Translations under genes and position numbers: made by a program | Assembly: GCF_900141875.1 (NCBI RefSeq) | Contig: NZ_FQZE01000023.1 | Span: 24,045-88,044, forward strand | Direction of reading: 5' to 3' | Length of the DNA stretch: 64,000 bases | From: Tangfeifania diversioriginum | Lineage (GTDB): Bacteria > Bacteroidota > Bacteroidia > Bacteroidales > Prolixibacteraceae | The notes under the pieces: model-generated | The model's database searches: none | Told to the model about the DNA's origin: nothing | Seen by the model: the letters and a program-made list of their open reading frames with translations, nothing else | Shown here: piece by piece, positions 26,623-37,206 of the stretch | Layout of the letters: each line of letters begins with the position of its first letter | Numbering within the stretch: the stretch's first letter is position 1

Positions 26623-28494
26623 TCAGAAAGTAAACGCCCTGAACGAATGCGGTTTGATTTTCACCTCAAACACTTTGGCATCTTCGCCCATCTTCCGGTT
26701 TCTGAAAACCGGAGCTTCGCGCAGGGTCCCCTCAATTTTTTCTCCCGAAGCAATATCGGTAATTTTAGCAGCATTTCTATTCAGCAGAACACTCACTGTA
26801 ACTTCTTTATCCAAAAACGAATGCACTACAAATGAATTGTTGTCGTACACAAACAGGCTCACTTCGCCCGGACCTTCCAGCTTCACACTTAAATGCCCCG
26901 CAACAGTTTGACGCAAACTGTTCAGCACCGGAGCAGGCAACCGGTATAAATCGATAAAATTATCGGGAATGGTCCACACAAAAAATTTCCCTTTTGAATA
27001 ATCAGCCGAATGCAAAATCGGCCAGCCGTTGGTATCGTCGAGTGCCGAAATAATTTCCCATGAATCGTTGGTCAGGTAATGCATCTGCGGAATCAACATC
27101 TCCTTTTCAGAAAAAGAGGATGGCCCCCAACCGGCGGCAAACTCCTTCACACTGGCCTTGCGGTCGGTTACCCGCAGTTCCACGATGTCCTCAATTCCTT
27201 TTCCCTGCATGGCTTTGTAGAATCCCGAGGTCACTACCACATTTCCGCCACGCTGAAGTTGTGCTTCAATTTTTCCCACAATCTCCGGGTCGAATGAAGC
27301 CGTTTCGGTAAGCAGTACCACGGGCTCATTTTCGGGGAACTCAGGGACCAGGTCAATGGGAATACCAATCATTCCGAAATAATTTTGCAGAAAATCTTCA
27401 CCTACGGAATGAAATGGTTTGTAGCTTTTTACGCCCACCGGATTTTCCAGTTCGCCCAACACTTCGTCCACAATTTCGAGGGAATAACCGGCAGCACGAG
27501 CCATTTTGGTGGGGGTAAACAGGGTGCCGTCTTCCTGCTCAACCGGCTTTTTCATTTCGTCGAAATCAAAAATTCCCTGCCACTGCGGACGCAGGTTTTC
27601 TCGCAGCGGATAATTCATCTGCCGGATGTCGAACAGCGTAATTTCCGGCGCTTTGGCAAATAATGTCAGCCACAGTTGTTCGGCATAGCGGTCCATATAA
27701 CGCAAACCGCCGGTATCAACCCAGCCGCCGCGGTTTTCGCCGGGTTTCAGGTTTTCAAAATACCTGAACACAGCATAACTCAAATACTGCTGCAAGTGCT
27801 GGTTTCCGGAGCGGTCGCGGGTTTCGGTACCGGTGTACAAACCATCAAAAAGTGCCGGTTCTTCCTCCAGATTAAATCCCAGCCCCTGAAAATGCTCGTA
27901 CCAGTTGGGGTATTTAATCACCACTTCGGTTTTGGGATTGACCGCTTTTGCCGGGTTGATAACCAAATCGACGGCAGCATTTTTCATCAGCTCCAGCCGG
28001 TATTCTGTCCAGCTTTTTTCGCCTTTGGCCGCAATGCACAAATCGCATTTGCAACTGGTGAAAAAGAAATCGTCGAGAATAAACTCGTTAAAATGTTTGG
28101 CGGTGTGCTCTGCAATCTCCTGCACTTTTTGCCTGTGTTCAGGATTGGTGTAGCAAAAGGTTTCAAAGTTGTTGCTTTCGTCAATGGTGTAGGTAATTCC
28201 TCCGCCCACCTCAATGCCTTTTTCGCGGAAAAACTTTTTGGCAAACTCCAGCGTTTCGTCACTCACAATCAGCAGGTCGCGGTGGGTTTCCAGATAAATT
28301 TTATCCACATGCACCTGTTTCGACAGTGTATCCCACACTGATTCGAGCCAGCCCGGCTGCCCCATTTTTTCCACTTCGTAGGCGCGGCAGTAAACGGCAA
28401 CTTCGAAGTTTTTATATTTCTGACCAGATACCGCAAAACAGCAGGAACCAAGTATCAAGGTTATTAAAATGGTTTGTAGTTTTTTCATGATCAT
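26623..28494 (-). CDS. Exported protein of unknown function in a glycosidase operon
   Basis: This 623-residue protein has a signal peptide (LITLILGSCCFAVSGQ). The N-terminal ~330 residues look like a TIM barrel: VDKIYLETHRD, IEVGGGITYT, EFILDDFFFTSCKCDLC and TEVVIKYPNWYEHF are strand-like, and two acidic residues in LDDFFF could be catalytic. A Rossmann-like segment (~370-440) and a C-terminal beta sandwich follow, which is the plan of trimerising beta-galactosidases, though I cannot assign it to a family. It lies eight bases after the GH31 gene, so it is cotranscribed with GH2 and GH31. Confidence 0.72.
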   Translation of the reverse strand: MIMKKLQTILITLILGSCCFAVSGQKYKNFEVAVYCRAYEVEKMGQPGWLESVWDTLSKQVHVDKIYLETHRDLLIVSDETLEFAKKFFREKGIEVGGGITYTIDESNNFETFCYTNPEHRQKVQEIAEHTAKHFNEFILDDFFFTSCKCDLCIAAKGEKSWTEYRLELMKNAAVDLVINPAKAVNPKTEVVIKYPNWYEHFQGLGFNLEEEPALFDGLYTGTETRDRSGNQHLQQYLSYAVFRYFENLKPGENRGGWVDTGGLRYMDRYAEQLWLTLFAKAPEITLFDIRQMNYPLRENLRPQWQGIFDFDEMKKPVEQEDGTLFTPTKMARAAGYSLEIVDEVLGELENPVGVKSYKPFHSVGEDFLQNYFGMIGIPIDLVPEFPENEPVVLLTETASFDPEIVGKIEAQLQRGGNVVVTSGFYKAMQGKGIEDIVELRVTDRKASVKEFAAGWGPSSFSEKEMLIPQMHYLTNDSWEIISALDDTNGWPILHSADYSKGKFFVWTIPDNFIDLYRLPAPVLNSLRQTVAGHLSVKLEGPGEVSLFVYDNNSFVVHSFLDKEVTVSVLLNRNAAKITDIASGEKIEGTLREAPVFRNRKMGEDAKVFEVKIKPHSFRAFTF

Positions 28495-28502
28495 AGGTTT
28501 AA

Positions 28503-30890
28503 TTAATTTACTTTAAATTTCACTCCGTTATCCTGCAGTGGGTTGGTATTCAGCCTGAATGAATTGCCCGATTTACTAAGGTTTACTTCCACCAGATTCT
28601 GGTCGGAAGGTAGGCAAACGAAACCTTTGGCTGCGTTGGCATCTGAGGCAAAAACCTTCAGTTCCAATTCCGACCAGTTCATTTCCTTAGTGGATTGCGC
28701 CAGTTTGATGTGCGGAATCACTGCGCCGTCGCGCACCAGCACGACCGCCGGAATTTCGCCGGCTTCAATGTGATGCCAGCCTTTTTCATACACATTGCCG
28801 GTTTGGTAATCAATCCATTTTCCTCCGGGAAGATACACATCGCGACTGGTTACATTTTCGAAAAGCGGCGCCACCAACATGTCCTGTCCAAAAAGATATG
28901 CATCATCCACCAGCCACGAACCGGCATCATCCGGGTATTCCACAAACAAAGCGCGCATCATCGGCAGGCCGTTTTCGCTGGAATGTTTGGCTTGTGCGTA
29001 AATGTAAGGCATTAATTTGTAACGCTTTTCGGTTGCCAGACGGAACGCATCATTGAAACTCTCGTTGTATTCCCAAGGTTCTTTGGGCGGCGCTCCGTGC
29101 GTGCGCGAGTGTGAAGAAAGCAATCCGAACGGCAGCCAGCGGCGGTAAATGTCTTCGGGTGTGCGCTGCACAAATCCGCCAATATCGTGGCTCCAGAAGG
29201 TGAATCCCGAAAGCCCCAATGAAAGACCGGCTCTCAGCGTGGCAGCCATAGCGGTGTTGGTGTTGGCAGCGTCTCCACCCCAGTGCAGCGGATAGCGTTG
29301 GCTTCCGGCCCAGGTGGAACGTGCCCAGATGATATTTTCGCCGGTTACTTCTTTGGTGATGTCGGCCACTGCTTTGTTGTAACGCAGCGGATACAAATTG
29401 TGTTCGTAAAAACCTGTTTTGCCCGACGCATAAAGTCCGTCGAACGGTGCTGCTTCACCAAAATCCACTTTAATGGCACCTACTCCCAGGTCGAGTAATC
29501 CTTTAATTTTATTCTGGTACCAGTCAACTGCTTCCGGATTAGAGAAATCGAGCACGGCATCTTCGTACGGAACATTTCCTTTTTTATTTTTTACATACAA
29601 TCCTTTGTTGAGAATTTCAGGAAAAAGGTCGTTTTGGGGCACAAAATAGGGCAACTGCCACAAACTCACTTTAAATCCCAGATCGTCCAAATCGCCGATC
29701 ATATCTTCAGGATCGCTAAAACGCGACGGCGCAAATTTGTAGTCGCTGCGCCAGTCCACCTCAAACCAGCCGGTATCGAAATGAATCACATCGCTGGGAA
29801 TGCGGTTTTCGCGCAACTCCGCAGCCACTCTGCGCCCATCTTCTTCGGAAAAATAGGTGATGCGGCTCATCCACAATCCAAACGACCAAAGTGGCGGCAT
29901 TTGTGCTTTTCCGGTGAGCTCCGTGTATTCATCCAGAATGTCTTTCGGTTCACCCAGAAATACAAACAAATCGAGCGCTTCATCGCCAATCATCAGCGAA
30001 TTGGTGCCGTTAAAATATTTTCCGAAATCGCAGGTAATAGGCGACGAAGTGTGCATAAATATACCGTAACCGCGACTGCTCATGAAAAAAGGGATGGGCT
30101 TGTACATGGTTTCGTTTTGCACGCCATTCGGGTCGTCGATATACAACACTACTTTTTGACCGCGCTTGTTTAGCCCCTTGAAATTCTCACCAGTTCCGTA
30201 AATTTTTTCTCCGGGTGATAAGTTGAAAACCGCGTTCATACTGCGTGAATAATCGGATGCACGCCGTACAAACGAAAACGGATTCACAGGCGTGTACGTT
30301 CCCTGGTTGTCCGACGGATGGTTGGTTTTGGTCAGCAGTTTTCCTTTAGCATCATAAAATTCCACATGCCACGGAAATTTGCGCAAGATAACTGCTCCGA
30401 ACGGGCTGGTGTATTTGTGCCCGCCGTCAATTTTTGAATATTCCCATGAATGATCTTTTGGGGCGAAACCGTTCACCAGCATCAGCGATTCTTCTTCTGG
30501 TCTGACTTCAACGCCCGATTTCATGCGAATTCGAACTGTTTTTGGGGAAACAAATTCCAGAGCAAACGGCAATGTTGGATGCGCTTCATATTCCACACCA
30601 GGAAATTCGTTGCCTTCCACCTGTGTTAATCCCGCCAGCGTGTTATCAAAAGCATGACGTGTTCTGAACTGGTGACGCATCCATTTTACTTCTCCCTCTC
30701 CGGTTTCAGGATTGAAAGAAGTGAGGCTGTCGGCTACGAAGTAAGTGTTCGAAAAGTTATAAAAATCGGCACTAATATCCACCGGGTCGTTGAGCAACCG
30801 GTGATTTTCTGCCGGAGACGACAGCGGCAACTGGGCAAAAATTTCAGAAGCGCCCAAAAGCAAAATAAAAAGAATTACTAATTTCTTCAT
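28503..30890 (-). CDS. GH31 glycosidase, probably alpha-xylosidase
   Basis: The 795-residue exported protein (signal to FAQ) is a family 31 retaining glycosidase with an N-terminal beta sandwich and a central barrel. The nucleophile is Asp476 in IKVDFGE and the acid/base Asp540 in WGGDAANT. The DFGE form is shared with YicI-type alpha-xylosidases, whereas alpha-glucosidases more often have DMNE, so removal of xylose from xyloglucan-like side chains is likely. It lies between a GH2 enzyme and an unknown exported protein. There is no TonB receptor pair beside it. Confidence 0.88.
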   Translation of the reverse strand: MKKLVILFILLLGASEIFAQLPLSSPAENHRLLNDPVDISADFYNFSNTYFVADSLTSFNPETGEGEVKWMRHQFRTRHAFDNTLAGLTQVEGNEFPGVEYEAHPTLPFALEFVSPKTVRIRMKSGVEVRPEEESLMLVNGFAPKDHSWEYSKIDGGHKYTSPFGAVILRKFPWHVEFYDAKGKLLTKTNHPSDNQGTYTPVNPFSFVRRASDYSRSMNAVFNLSPGEKIYGTGENFKGLNKRGQKVVLYIDDPNGVQNETMYKPIPFFMSSRGYGIFMHTSSPITCDFGKYFNGTNSLMIGDEALDLFVFLGEPKDILDEYTELTGKAQMPPLWSFGLWMSRITYFSEEDGRRVAAELRENRIPSDVIHFDTGWFEVDWRSDYKFAPSRFSDPEDMIGDLDDLGFKVSLWQLPYFVPQNDLFPEILNKGLYVKNKKGNVPYEDAVLDFSNPEAVDWYQNKIKGLLDLGVGAIKVDFGEAAPFDGLYASGKTGFYEHNLYPLRYNKAVADITKEVTGENIIWARSTWAGSQRYPLHWGGDAANTNTAMAATLRAGLSLGLSGFTFWSHDIGGFVQRTPEDIYRRWLPFGLLSSHSRTHGAPPKEPWEYNESFNDAFRLATEKRYKLMPYIYAQAKHSSENGLPMMRALFVEYPDDAGSWLVDDAYLFGQDMLVAPLFENVTSRDVYLPGGKWIDYQTGNVYEKGWHHIEAGEIPAVVLVRDGAVIPHIKLAQSTKEMNWSELELKVFASDANAAKGFVCLPSDQNLVEVNLSKSGNSFRLNTNPLQDNGVKFKVN

Positions 30891-30928
30891 TTTTATCTGT
30901 TTTTATTTTATTTGCTCATTTTTTAACG

Positions 30929-30954
30929 CTGACAGATCCGACGGACGCTGTCAG
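30929..30954 (-). other. Hairpin between the GH2 and GH31 genes
   Basis: CTGACAG (30929-30935) pairs with CTGTCAG (30948-30954) in the 83-base spacer, followed on the minus strand by TTAAAAAATG. It may tune expression between the two genes or stabilise RNA ends. Confidence 0.45.
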
Positions 30955-30973
30955 GTTTTAAATGAAAATTACT

Positions 30974-33496
30974 TTAATTCATTTTAATTTTCACGCTCGT
31001 TGAATCCAGCCCTTCAGAAGCAGCTGTTAAAGTTACATTTCCGGGCTCGTTGTCGGCCTTCACCACAACAAGGCATTTTCCGTTGAATGCATCTATTTCC
31101 TTTCCTTTCAAAGGTTGATGGCCAACCGGATTTCCGTTGTCCACACCAAAAATTTCTGCATTCCCTTCAATCGAAAACTGAACCAAATTTTCAGCTGTCG
31201 GCACAAAATTGCCTTCTTTGTCGAGCACTTCAACGGTGATGTATGACAAATCGTAACCATCAGCAGAAATTGTCTTCCGGTCGGGAGTTCCTTTCAACTG
31301 CTCCGGTTCACCGGCAGTTGTGATTTCCTTTTCCATCACCACTTTGCCGTCTTCGCGCGAAACGGCTTCCAGTGTTCCCGGTTCAAACGGAACCCGCCAC
31401 ATCAGGTGCAGGTCTTCGGGGCCTTTGGTTTTTGAGCCCAACGATTCGCCGTTCAGAAAAAGCTCTACTTCAGGTGCGCTGGAATAGGCCCAGATATCAA
31501 CCGTTTGTCCCGGTTCCCAATTCCAGTGGGGGAAAACGTGGAGCACATCTTTATCCGTCCATTCGCTTTGGTACATGTAGTAAATATCTTTCGGAAAGCC
31601 AGCCAAATCAATAATTCCAAAATAGGAACTCCGCGACGGCCACCAGTAAGGAGTGGGTTCGCCGAGGTAATCAAAACCGGTCCAGATGTAAGTTCCGGCG
31701 ATGTGATCATATTTTTTCACAATCTTCCAGCTTTCTTCGTGTGTCGATCCCCACGGAACATGGCAATTGTCGTAGGAAGAACACTGCTGCTCCTCGTTGC
31801 CGTAAGGCTTTCCGGTGGGCGGGTAACTGTCGGGCCAGATAAACATGCTGTCGGACGGCATCTGGTAAAACCCGCGTGACATCAGGCCGGAAGTGGATTC
31901 GCTCACGAGAAAAGCTTTTCCCGGATAATTTTCAGGAAAACCGGCAAAATTTTCGTGATGGTAATTGAACCCGTAAATATCGAGTGCGTCCGATTGAAAC
32001 AGGTTGTTCCAGGGATTTACTTCGTTGCAACCGGCGGTAACCGGACGGGTTGGATCGAGCTCTTTTACAATGTTTGCCAGCTTGGTAGTAAGCAATGAAT
32101 TTACCGACATTTCGCCTGAATTGATTATGCTTTCATCCACATTCTTTTCGAAATTCAACAAATGATTGGCTTTCTGAATATTGAGCGTGTCGGCCTCCAC
32201 ATGTTCCCATTGTTCGAGCACTTCGTTGCCGATGCTCCACATCATTACCGAGGCGTGGTTGCGGTCGCGGAGGATGTGATCGGTTAAATCACGTTCGTGC
32301 CACTCTGGAAAGTAACGCGAATAATCGTATTCGGTTTTCTTTTTGCGCCACATGTCAAAGGTCTCGTCCTGCACTACAAATCCCATTTTGTCGCATAACT
32401 CGAGCAACTCAGGTGCCGGCGGGTTGTGGGCCGTGCGAATGGAATTGCAGCCCATTTCTTTCAGGATTTCCAATTGCCGCTCAATGGCACGGGTATTGAC
32501 CGCAGCACCCAGGCAACCCAAATCGTGGTGGTTGCAAACGCCCAATAGTTTCACATGTTCGCCATTCAGAAAAAATCCTTTCTCCGGATCGAAACGAAAG
32601 GTGCGGATGCCGAAAGTTGTTTTGTAGGTGTCGGTCAGGTTACCTTCTTCATCATAAACTTCGGAAACGGCCTTGTACAGTGCCGGATTTTCGATGCTCC
32701 ACAAATCGGGATTTTCCACTTTCATGTTTTGCTGATAAACCATTTTCTCGCCTGCGCCAACAGGTTGCGCCAATTCTGTTTCGGTTACCAATTTATTATC
32801 CGGACTGTAAATCTCTGTTTTCAAAGTCACATTGCTGATGTCGGGCAAGCGGTTTGCCAGTGTGGTTTCTACCGAAACGGTTGCACTCTCTTCGCTCACA
32901 TTTGGAGTAGTAACGTAAGTCCCCCAATGATCAACAAAAATTTCACCTGTTTTTACCAGCCAAACATTCCGGTAAATTCCGGAGCCGGAATACCAGCGGG
33001 AATTAGGCTGTTCGGAGTTATCGACTTTCACGGCCAGCACGTTTTCCTCGTCGCCGAAATTTAAATGTTGTGTGAGTTCATAACGCACAGAACTGTAACC
33101 ATAGGGCCGCATCCCGAGCCGGTGGCCGTTAATCCACACTTCACCTTTCTGGTAAATGCCATCGAAATCGATAAAAACCAGTTTGTTTTTGTCGGATTCC
33201 GGAAGTTGAAATGTTTTGCGGTACCAGCCAATTCCGCCGGGTAGCGCTCCCCCACCGGGCGAAGCAGGATGTTCTTCACTAAATTCACCTTCGACGCTCC
33301 AGTCGTGCGGGAGATTCAACACCCGCCAGTCTGAGTCATCGAAATCGGGAGAAAAAAAAGATTCTGAATTACTCCGTGTGAATTTCCAGTCGGTGGTAAA
33401 ACGGGTACGTTCTCGGGGATTTTGCTCATTTTTGGGATTGCAGGAAATTAGAAATGAGAAAACAAAAACACCAATTATCAGCCGGTAATAATTCAT
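30974..33496 (-). CDS. GH2 beta-galactosidase-like lipoprotein
   Basis: The 840-residue protein has a lipobox (FSFLISC; Cys19), then the jelly roll, immunoglobulin-like and barrel domains of glycoside hydrolase family 2. The acid/base is Glu425 in WSIGNE and the nucleophile Glu533 in LVSESTSG. Extra C-terminal domains (~700-840) include an invasin/BIG-like module. Beta-galactosidase fits both the family and the alpha-xylosidase partner, since xyloglucan side chains end in galactose on xylose. A TATTTTTG -7 element at 33526-33519 on the minus strand probably drives the operon. Confidence 0.88.
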   Translation of the reverse strand: MNYYRLIIGVFVFSFLISCNPKNEQNPRERTRFTTDWKFTRSNSESFFSPDFDDSDWRVLNLPHDWSVEGEFSEEHPASPGGGALPGGIGWYRKTFQLPESDKNKLVFIDFDGIYQKGEVWINGHRLGMRPYGYSSVRYELTQHLNFGDEENVLAVKVDNSEQPNSRWYSGSGIYRNVWLVKTGEIFVDHWGTYVTTPNVSEESATVSVETTLANRLPDISNVTLKTEIYSPDNKLVTETELAQPVGAGEKMVYQQNMKVENPDLWSIENPALYKAVSEVYDEEGNLTDTYKTTFGIRTFRFDPEKGFFLNGEHVKLLGVCNHHDLGCLGAAVNTRAIERQLEILKEMGCNSIRTAHNPPAPELLELCDKMGFVVQDETFDMWRKKKTEYDYSRYFPEWHERDLTDHILRDRNHASVMMWSIGNEVLEQWEHVEADTLNIQKANHLLNFEKNVDESIINSGEMSVNSLLTTKLANIVKELDPTRPVTAGCNEVNPWNNLFQSDALDIYGFNYHHENFAGFPENYPGKAFLVSESTSGLMSRGFYQMPSDSMFIWPDSYPPTGKPYGNEEQQCSSYDNCHVPWGSTHEESWKIVKKYDHIAGTYIWTGFDYLGEPTPYWWPSRSSYFGIIDLAGFPKDIYYMYQSEWTDKDVLHVFPHWNWEPGQTVDIWAYSSAPEVELFLNGESLGSKTKGPEDLHLMWRVPFEPGTLEAVSREDGKVVMEKEITTAGEPEQLKGTPDRKTISADGYDLSYITVEVLDKEGNFVPTAENLVQFSIEGNAEIFGVDNGNPVGHQPLKGKEIDAFNGKCLVVVKADNEPGNVTLTAASEGLDSTSVKIKMN

Positions 33497-33581
33497 TTTT
33501 ACAGGTTTTGGTTACCCGCAAAAATATAAAAATGCATTAAATGTTATTGTTGTTTATACAATATAATTCCTTTAAAAAAGG

Positions 33582-34322
33582 TTAATTAAATTCGAATAGC
33601 AAATCAACCTGCAGATCTTCCATCCTTAATTTTTCCTTTTCGTTTCGGCGGAAAACATAAACGACTCCATATTCCTGCGCTATCTGGCGGCGATGTTTAG
33701 GTGCATCAGCAGGTACATTTTCTTCAATTTCAGTCCATAATTTGCTGATAAAATCATTTGTGGTTTTACGTAGTTCCTGCATTTTATCGTATGAGCGTAG
33801 GGTATTCCGTTTCAGATTGTGCTGAAAAATTGCCGCATCTTTAAAATCTTCAACTTTCACTTTTACGAGGGCAATTGAAGGATTATAAAAAGGACTTCCT
33901 CCATTTTGCATACGTTTTTGTTCGCCGTCAATTATTTTCCATCCCCAGTCCAGCACTTCTTTTTCATTGGCTAGAGACGGAAGTTTCATTTCCAAATCCT
34001 GCAAACCATAAAATGCAAGCGTCTCAATTTTAATTTCCTCGCGTTCAATACTCATGTACAGCATTTGGATAAAATGCGATATGTACAACCGGGCCTTATC
34101 CATTGCCGCCTTGTAATCCCCGATTTTTTCAGATTCAATTTTTGTATCCAATTCGTAATGCGTCAGGTGATTCTCAAAAGCAGTTTTCACGTTTTTCAAT
34201 TCATAAAGGGTTTGTTTTGAGAATGCAAGTTTTTCGGAATTTTGCTCTGAAGCAATGTTAAGCGCAGCCTCCAGCGCGCGGATTCTGGCTTTATCGGTAG
34301 TTGGCAAACGACGGTAGGGCAT
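33582..34322 (-). CDS. Conserved hypothetical protein of unknown function
   Basis: The 246-residue protein begins MPYRRLPTTDKARIRALE, a start I associate with a Bacteroidota-restricted family without known role. It is helical through residue ~130, has no signal peptide or membrane segment, and ends in a short beta-like stretch with GVVYVFRRNEKEKLRMEDLQ. A KHRRQIAQEYG segment is basic. It lies alone between the glycan operon and the succinate dehydrogenase operon, with a short divergent-free spacer on each side. It is probably cytoplasmic. Confidence 0.65.
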   Translation of the reverse strand: MPYRRLPTTDKARIRALEAALNIASEQNSEKLAFSKQTLYELKNVKTAFENHLTHYELDTKIESEKIGDYKAAMDKARLYISHFIQMLYMSIEREEIKIETLAFYGLQDLEMKLPSLANEKEVLDWGWKIIDGEQKRMQNGGSPFYNPSIALVKVKVEDFKDAAIFQHNLKRNTLRSYDKMQELRKTTNDFISKLWTEIEENVPADAPKHRRQIAQEYGVVYVFRRNEKEKLRMEDLQVDLLFEFN

Positions 34323-34414
34323 AATTCATTTTTTTAGCGTTATGCGAAGTTATGGATTTAAACCTCCTGTTTAACGTGTTCGCACAACATTTTATGCACA
34401 TTCAATTGTGAATT

Positions 34415-34450
34415 AAAAAACGAAGGCCTCCCCGTTTCCGGAAAGGCCTT
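34415..34450 (-). terminator. Terminator of the sdhCAB operon
   Basis: AAGGCCT (34423-34429) pairs with AGGCCTT (34444-34450); on the minus strand a T run (34420-34415) follows. It is 26 bases past the sdhB stop. Confidence 0.85.
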
Positions 34451-34475
34451 ACTATTTTTCACATCTATTTTTGTT

Positions 34476-35237
34476 CTATTCGCTGAATCTTGCGGTAAGA
34501 TACTCACGATTCAACCGGGCGATGTTGGTAATTGAAATGCTTTTGGGGCATTCCACCTCGCAGGCGCCTGTATTGGTACAGCCGCCAAATCCCAGCTCGT
34601 CCATTTTGGCCACCATTTTTCGTGCCCGGCTTTTGGCCTCCACTTTCCCTTGGGGCAGCTTGGCCAGGTGCGCAACTTTTGCCGACACAAACAACATTGC
34701 TGATGAGTTTTTACAGGCTGCCACACAGGCTCCACAACCAATACATGATGCGGCATCCATCGATTCCTCAGCATCTTCATGGGATATCGGGATAGCATTT
34801 GCATCGGGAACACCACCGGTATTCACCGAAATGTATCCACCAGCCTGAAGAATTTTTTCGAAAGCTGTACGGTCAACCACCAAATCTTTAATAACCGGGA
34901 ATGCAGCAGCGCGCCAAGGCTCAATGGTAATTGTTTCGCCGTCTTTAAATTTGCGCATGTGCAACTGGCAGGTTGTCACCTCTGTGTCAGGGCCGTGTGC
35001 CCGTCCGTTGATAAAAAGGCTGCAGGTACCGCAAATGCCCTCTCGGCAATCATGATCAAAAGCAATGGGATCTTTGCCTTCTTCTATCAGGTTATTATTT
35101 AAAATATCAAGCATCTCGAGGAATGATGAACCTGTGGAGATATTTTCGATTGTGTAGGTTTCGAACCTGCCTTTGTCTTGGGCATTGTTTTGCCGCCAGA
35201 CTTTTATATTGAGTTTTTTCAGAATTTTATCTGCCAT
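34476..35237 (-). CDS. sdhB: Succinate dehydrogenase/fumarate reductase iron-sulfur subunit
   Basis: The 253-residue subunit carries electrons between the flavin and the haem/quinone subunit. It has the 2Fe-2S ligands in CREGICGTC plus an upstream cysteine region, then ferredoxin-type motifs [11 protein letters not shown] and later [12 protein letters not shown], giving the 4Fe-4S and 3Fe-4S centres. It is the last gene of sdhCAB, nine bases after sdhA, and is followed by a strong terminator. Direction of catalysis cannot be read from this subunit. Confidence 0.95.
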   Translation of the reverse strand: MADKILKKLNIKVWRQNNAQDKGRFETYTIENISTGSSFLEMLDILNNNLIEEGKDPIAFDHDCREGICGTCSLFINGRAHGPDTEVTTCQLHMRKFKDGETITIEPWRAAAFPVIKDLVVDRTAFEKILQAGGYISVNTGGVPDANAIPISHEDAEESMDAASCIGCGACVAACKNSSAMLFVSAKVAHLAKLPQGKVEAKSRARKMVAKMDELGFGGCTNTGACEVECPKSISITNIARLNREYLTARFSE

Positions 35238-35245
35238 AATTCATT

Positions 35246-37186
35246 CTATTTATAACTTCTTTGTGTCAACTTAACATTCTCAAACACCAAATCTTCTTTG
35301 TGTAATACCGGCTCTTTGCCTTCTCCGTTGAACTCCCAACAGGAAACATAAGTAAATTGCTCATCGTCGCGTTTGGCTTCGCCGTCTTCGGTAACTGATT
35401 CTTCGCGGAAGTGCCCGCCACACGATTCATTTCTGTCGAGTGCATCGTGTGCCATCAATTCACCAATATCGAGAAAATCAGCCACACGTCCTGCCTTTTC
35501 AAGTTCCGGATTAAGGTTATTCAGTTCGCCCGGAATTTTAACATCTTTCCAGAATTCCTCACGAATTTCCTTAATCATCTCAATCGCTTTCTTCAGCCCT
35601 TCGGCATTACGCGACATTCCAACGTAATCCCACATCACATGGCCCAGTTTTTTATGGAAATAATCAACTGGCTTAGAACCTTTTATATTGAATAATTTTT
35701 CAATCCTGCCGGTTACTGCTTTTTCTGCTTCTTCAAATTCAAGTGCATTGGTATCGGCTTTCGGAGTAAGAATTTCGTCGGCGAGATAATCGCCAATGGT
35801 GTAAGGCAATACAAAATAACCGTCGGCAAGGCCCTGCATCAGAGCTGAAGCCCCCAGCCGGTTGGCACCATGGTCGGAGAAGTTAGCTTCGCCGATTGAA
35901 TACAACCCCGGAACGGTGGTCATCAGGTTGTAATCGACCCATGTTCCGCCCATCGAATAGTGAATAGCCGGATAAATCATCATGGGTTCTTTGTACGGGT
36001 CAACATCGGTAATTTTTTCATACATCTGGAAAAGGTTGCCATAACGGGCTTTTATCACATCTTTTCCGAGCCGCTCTATGGCATATTTAAAATCGAGGTA
36101 AACGGCTTTTCCTTCGGCATTCACACCAAAACCGGCGTCGCACCTTTCTTTGGCAGCACGTGATGCCACATCGCGCGGAACAAGGTTGCCGTATGAAGGA
36201 TATCTTCTTTCCAGATAAAAATCACGATCGTCTTCAGGAATATCGTTTGGCCCGATTTCACCTTTGCGCAGTTTCTCTGCATCTTCATTCTTTTTAGGTA
36301 CCCACACGCGGCCATCGTTACGCAACGATTCGGACATCAGGGTAAGTTTCGACTGCTGGTCGCCGTGAACCGGGATGCAGGTGGGGTGAATCTGCACAAA
36401 ACATGGATTCGACATCATAGCGCCTTTTTTATAGCATTGCCATGCCGCTGAACCGTTACTTCCCATAGCGTTGGTAGAAAGGAAAAATACATTCCCGTAA
36501 CCGCCGGTGGCAACAACCACTGCATGAGCGCCAAACCGTTTGATCTCTCCACTTACCAAATCGCGCGCAATAATTCCGCGGGCTTTGCCGTCAATTTTTA
36601 CCACATCCAGCATTTCGTGGCGACTGTACATCTCCACGTTTCCTTTTGAAATTTGCCGGTTTAGTGCCTGATAGGCTCCTAACAACAATTGCTGACCGGT
36701 TTGTCCTCTTGCATAAAAAGTACGGCTTACCAGCACACCGCCAAAAGAGCGGTTATCGAGCAAACCTCCGTACTCCCGGCCAAAAGGCACTCCCTGTGCC
36801 ACACACTGGTCAATAATATTGGGAGAAACTTCTGCTAACCTGTAAACATTAGCTTCCCTGGCTCTGTAATCACCACCTTTAATGGTATCGTAAAATAACC
36901 GGAACACTGAATCATTATCGTTCTGATAGTTTTTTGCGGCATTGATACCACCCTGTGCAGCAATAGAGTGTGCACGGCGCGGGCTGTCCTGGTAGCAAAA
37001 TGCTTTTACTTTATATCCCAGCTCGGCAAGAGAGGCGGCCGCCGAAGCGCCACCCAGTCCGGTTCCGACTACAATAACTTCAAGTTTTCTTTTATTGGCG
37101 GGGCTAACAACTTTTATATTCGATTTGTGCTTGTTCCACTTTTCAGCCAAAGGCCCTTCAGGTATTTTTGAATCTAATATGCTCAT
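35246..37186 (-). CDS. sdhA: Succinate dehydrogenase/fumarate reductase flavoprotein subunit
   Basis: This 646-residue flavoprotein has the FAD-binding [13 protein letters not shown] near the start, the histidine that carries covalent FAD in [11 protein letters not shown], and substrate-site segments [12 protein letters not shown] and [13 protein letters not shown]. It oxidises succinate or reduces fumarate. In Bacteroidota the three-gene CAB type is associated with menaquinone and often works as fumarate reductase, which suits an anaerobe or facultative organism. ATG 37186 (MSILDSK) is chosen; a start two codons upstream is possible. Confidence 0.96.
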   Translation of the reverse strand: MSILDSKIPEGPLAEKWNKHKSNIKVVSPANKRKLEVIVVGTGLGGASAAASLAELGYKVKAFCYQDSPRRAHSIAAQGGINAAKNYQNDNDSVFRLFYDTIKGGDYRAREANVYRLAEVSPNIIDQCVAQGVPFGREYGGLLDNRSFGGVLVSRTFYARGQTGQQLLLGAYQALNRQISKGNVEMYSRHEMLDVVKIDGKARGIIARDLVSGEIKRFGAHAVVVATGGYGNVFFLSTNAMGSNGSAAWQCYKKGAMMSNPCFVQIHPTCIPVHGDQQSKLTLMSESLRNDGRVWVPKKNEDAEKLRKGEIGPNDIPEDDRDFYLERRYPSYGNLVPRDVASRAAKERCDAGFGVNAEGKAVYLDFKYAIERLGKDVIKARYGNLFQMYEKITDVDPYKEPMMIYPAIHYSMGGTWVDYNLMTTVPGLYSIGEANFSDHGANRLGASALMQGLADGYFVLPYTIGDYLADEILTPKADTNALEFEEAEKAVTGRIEKLFNIKGSKPVDYFHKKLGHVMWDYVGMSRNAEGLKKAIEMIKEIREEFWKDVKIPGELNNLNPELEKAGRVADFLDIGELMAHDALDRNESCGGHFREESVTEDGEAKRDDEQFTYVSCWEFNGEGKEPVLHKEDLVFENVKLTQRSYK

Positions 37187-37206
37187 ATACAAATCCTTTT
37201 TCAGGT

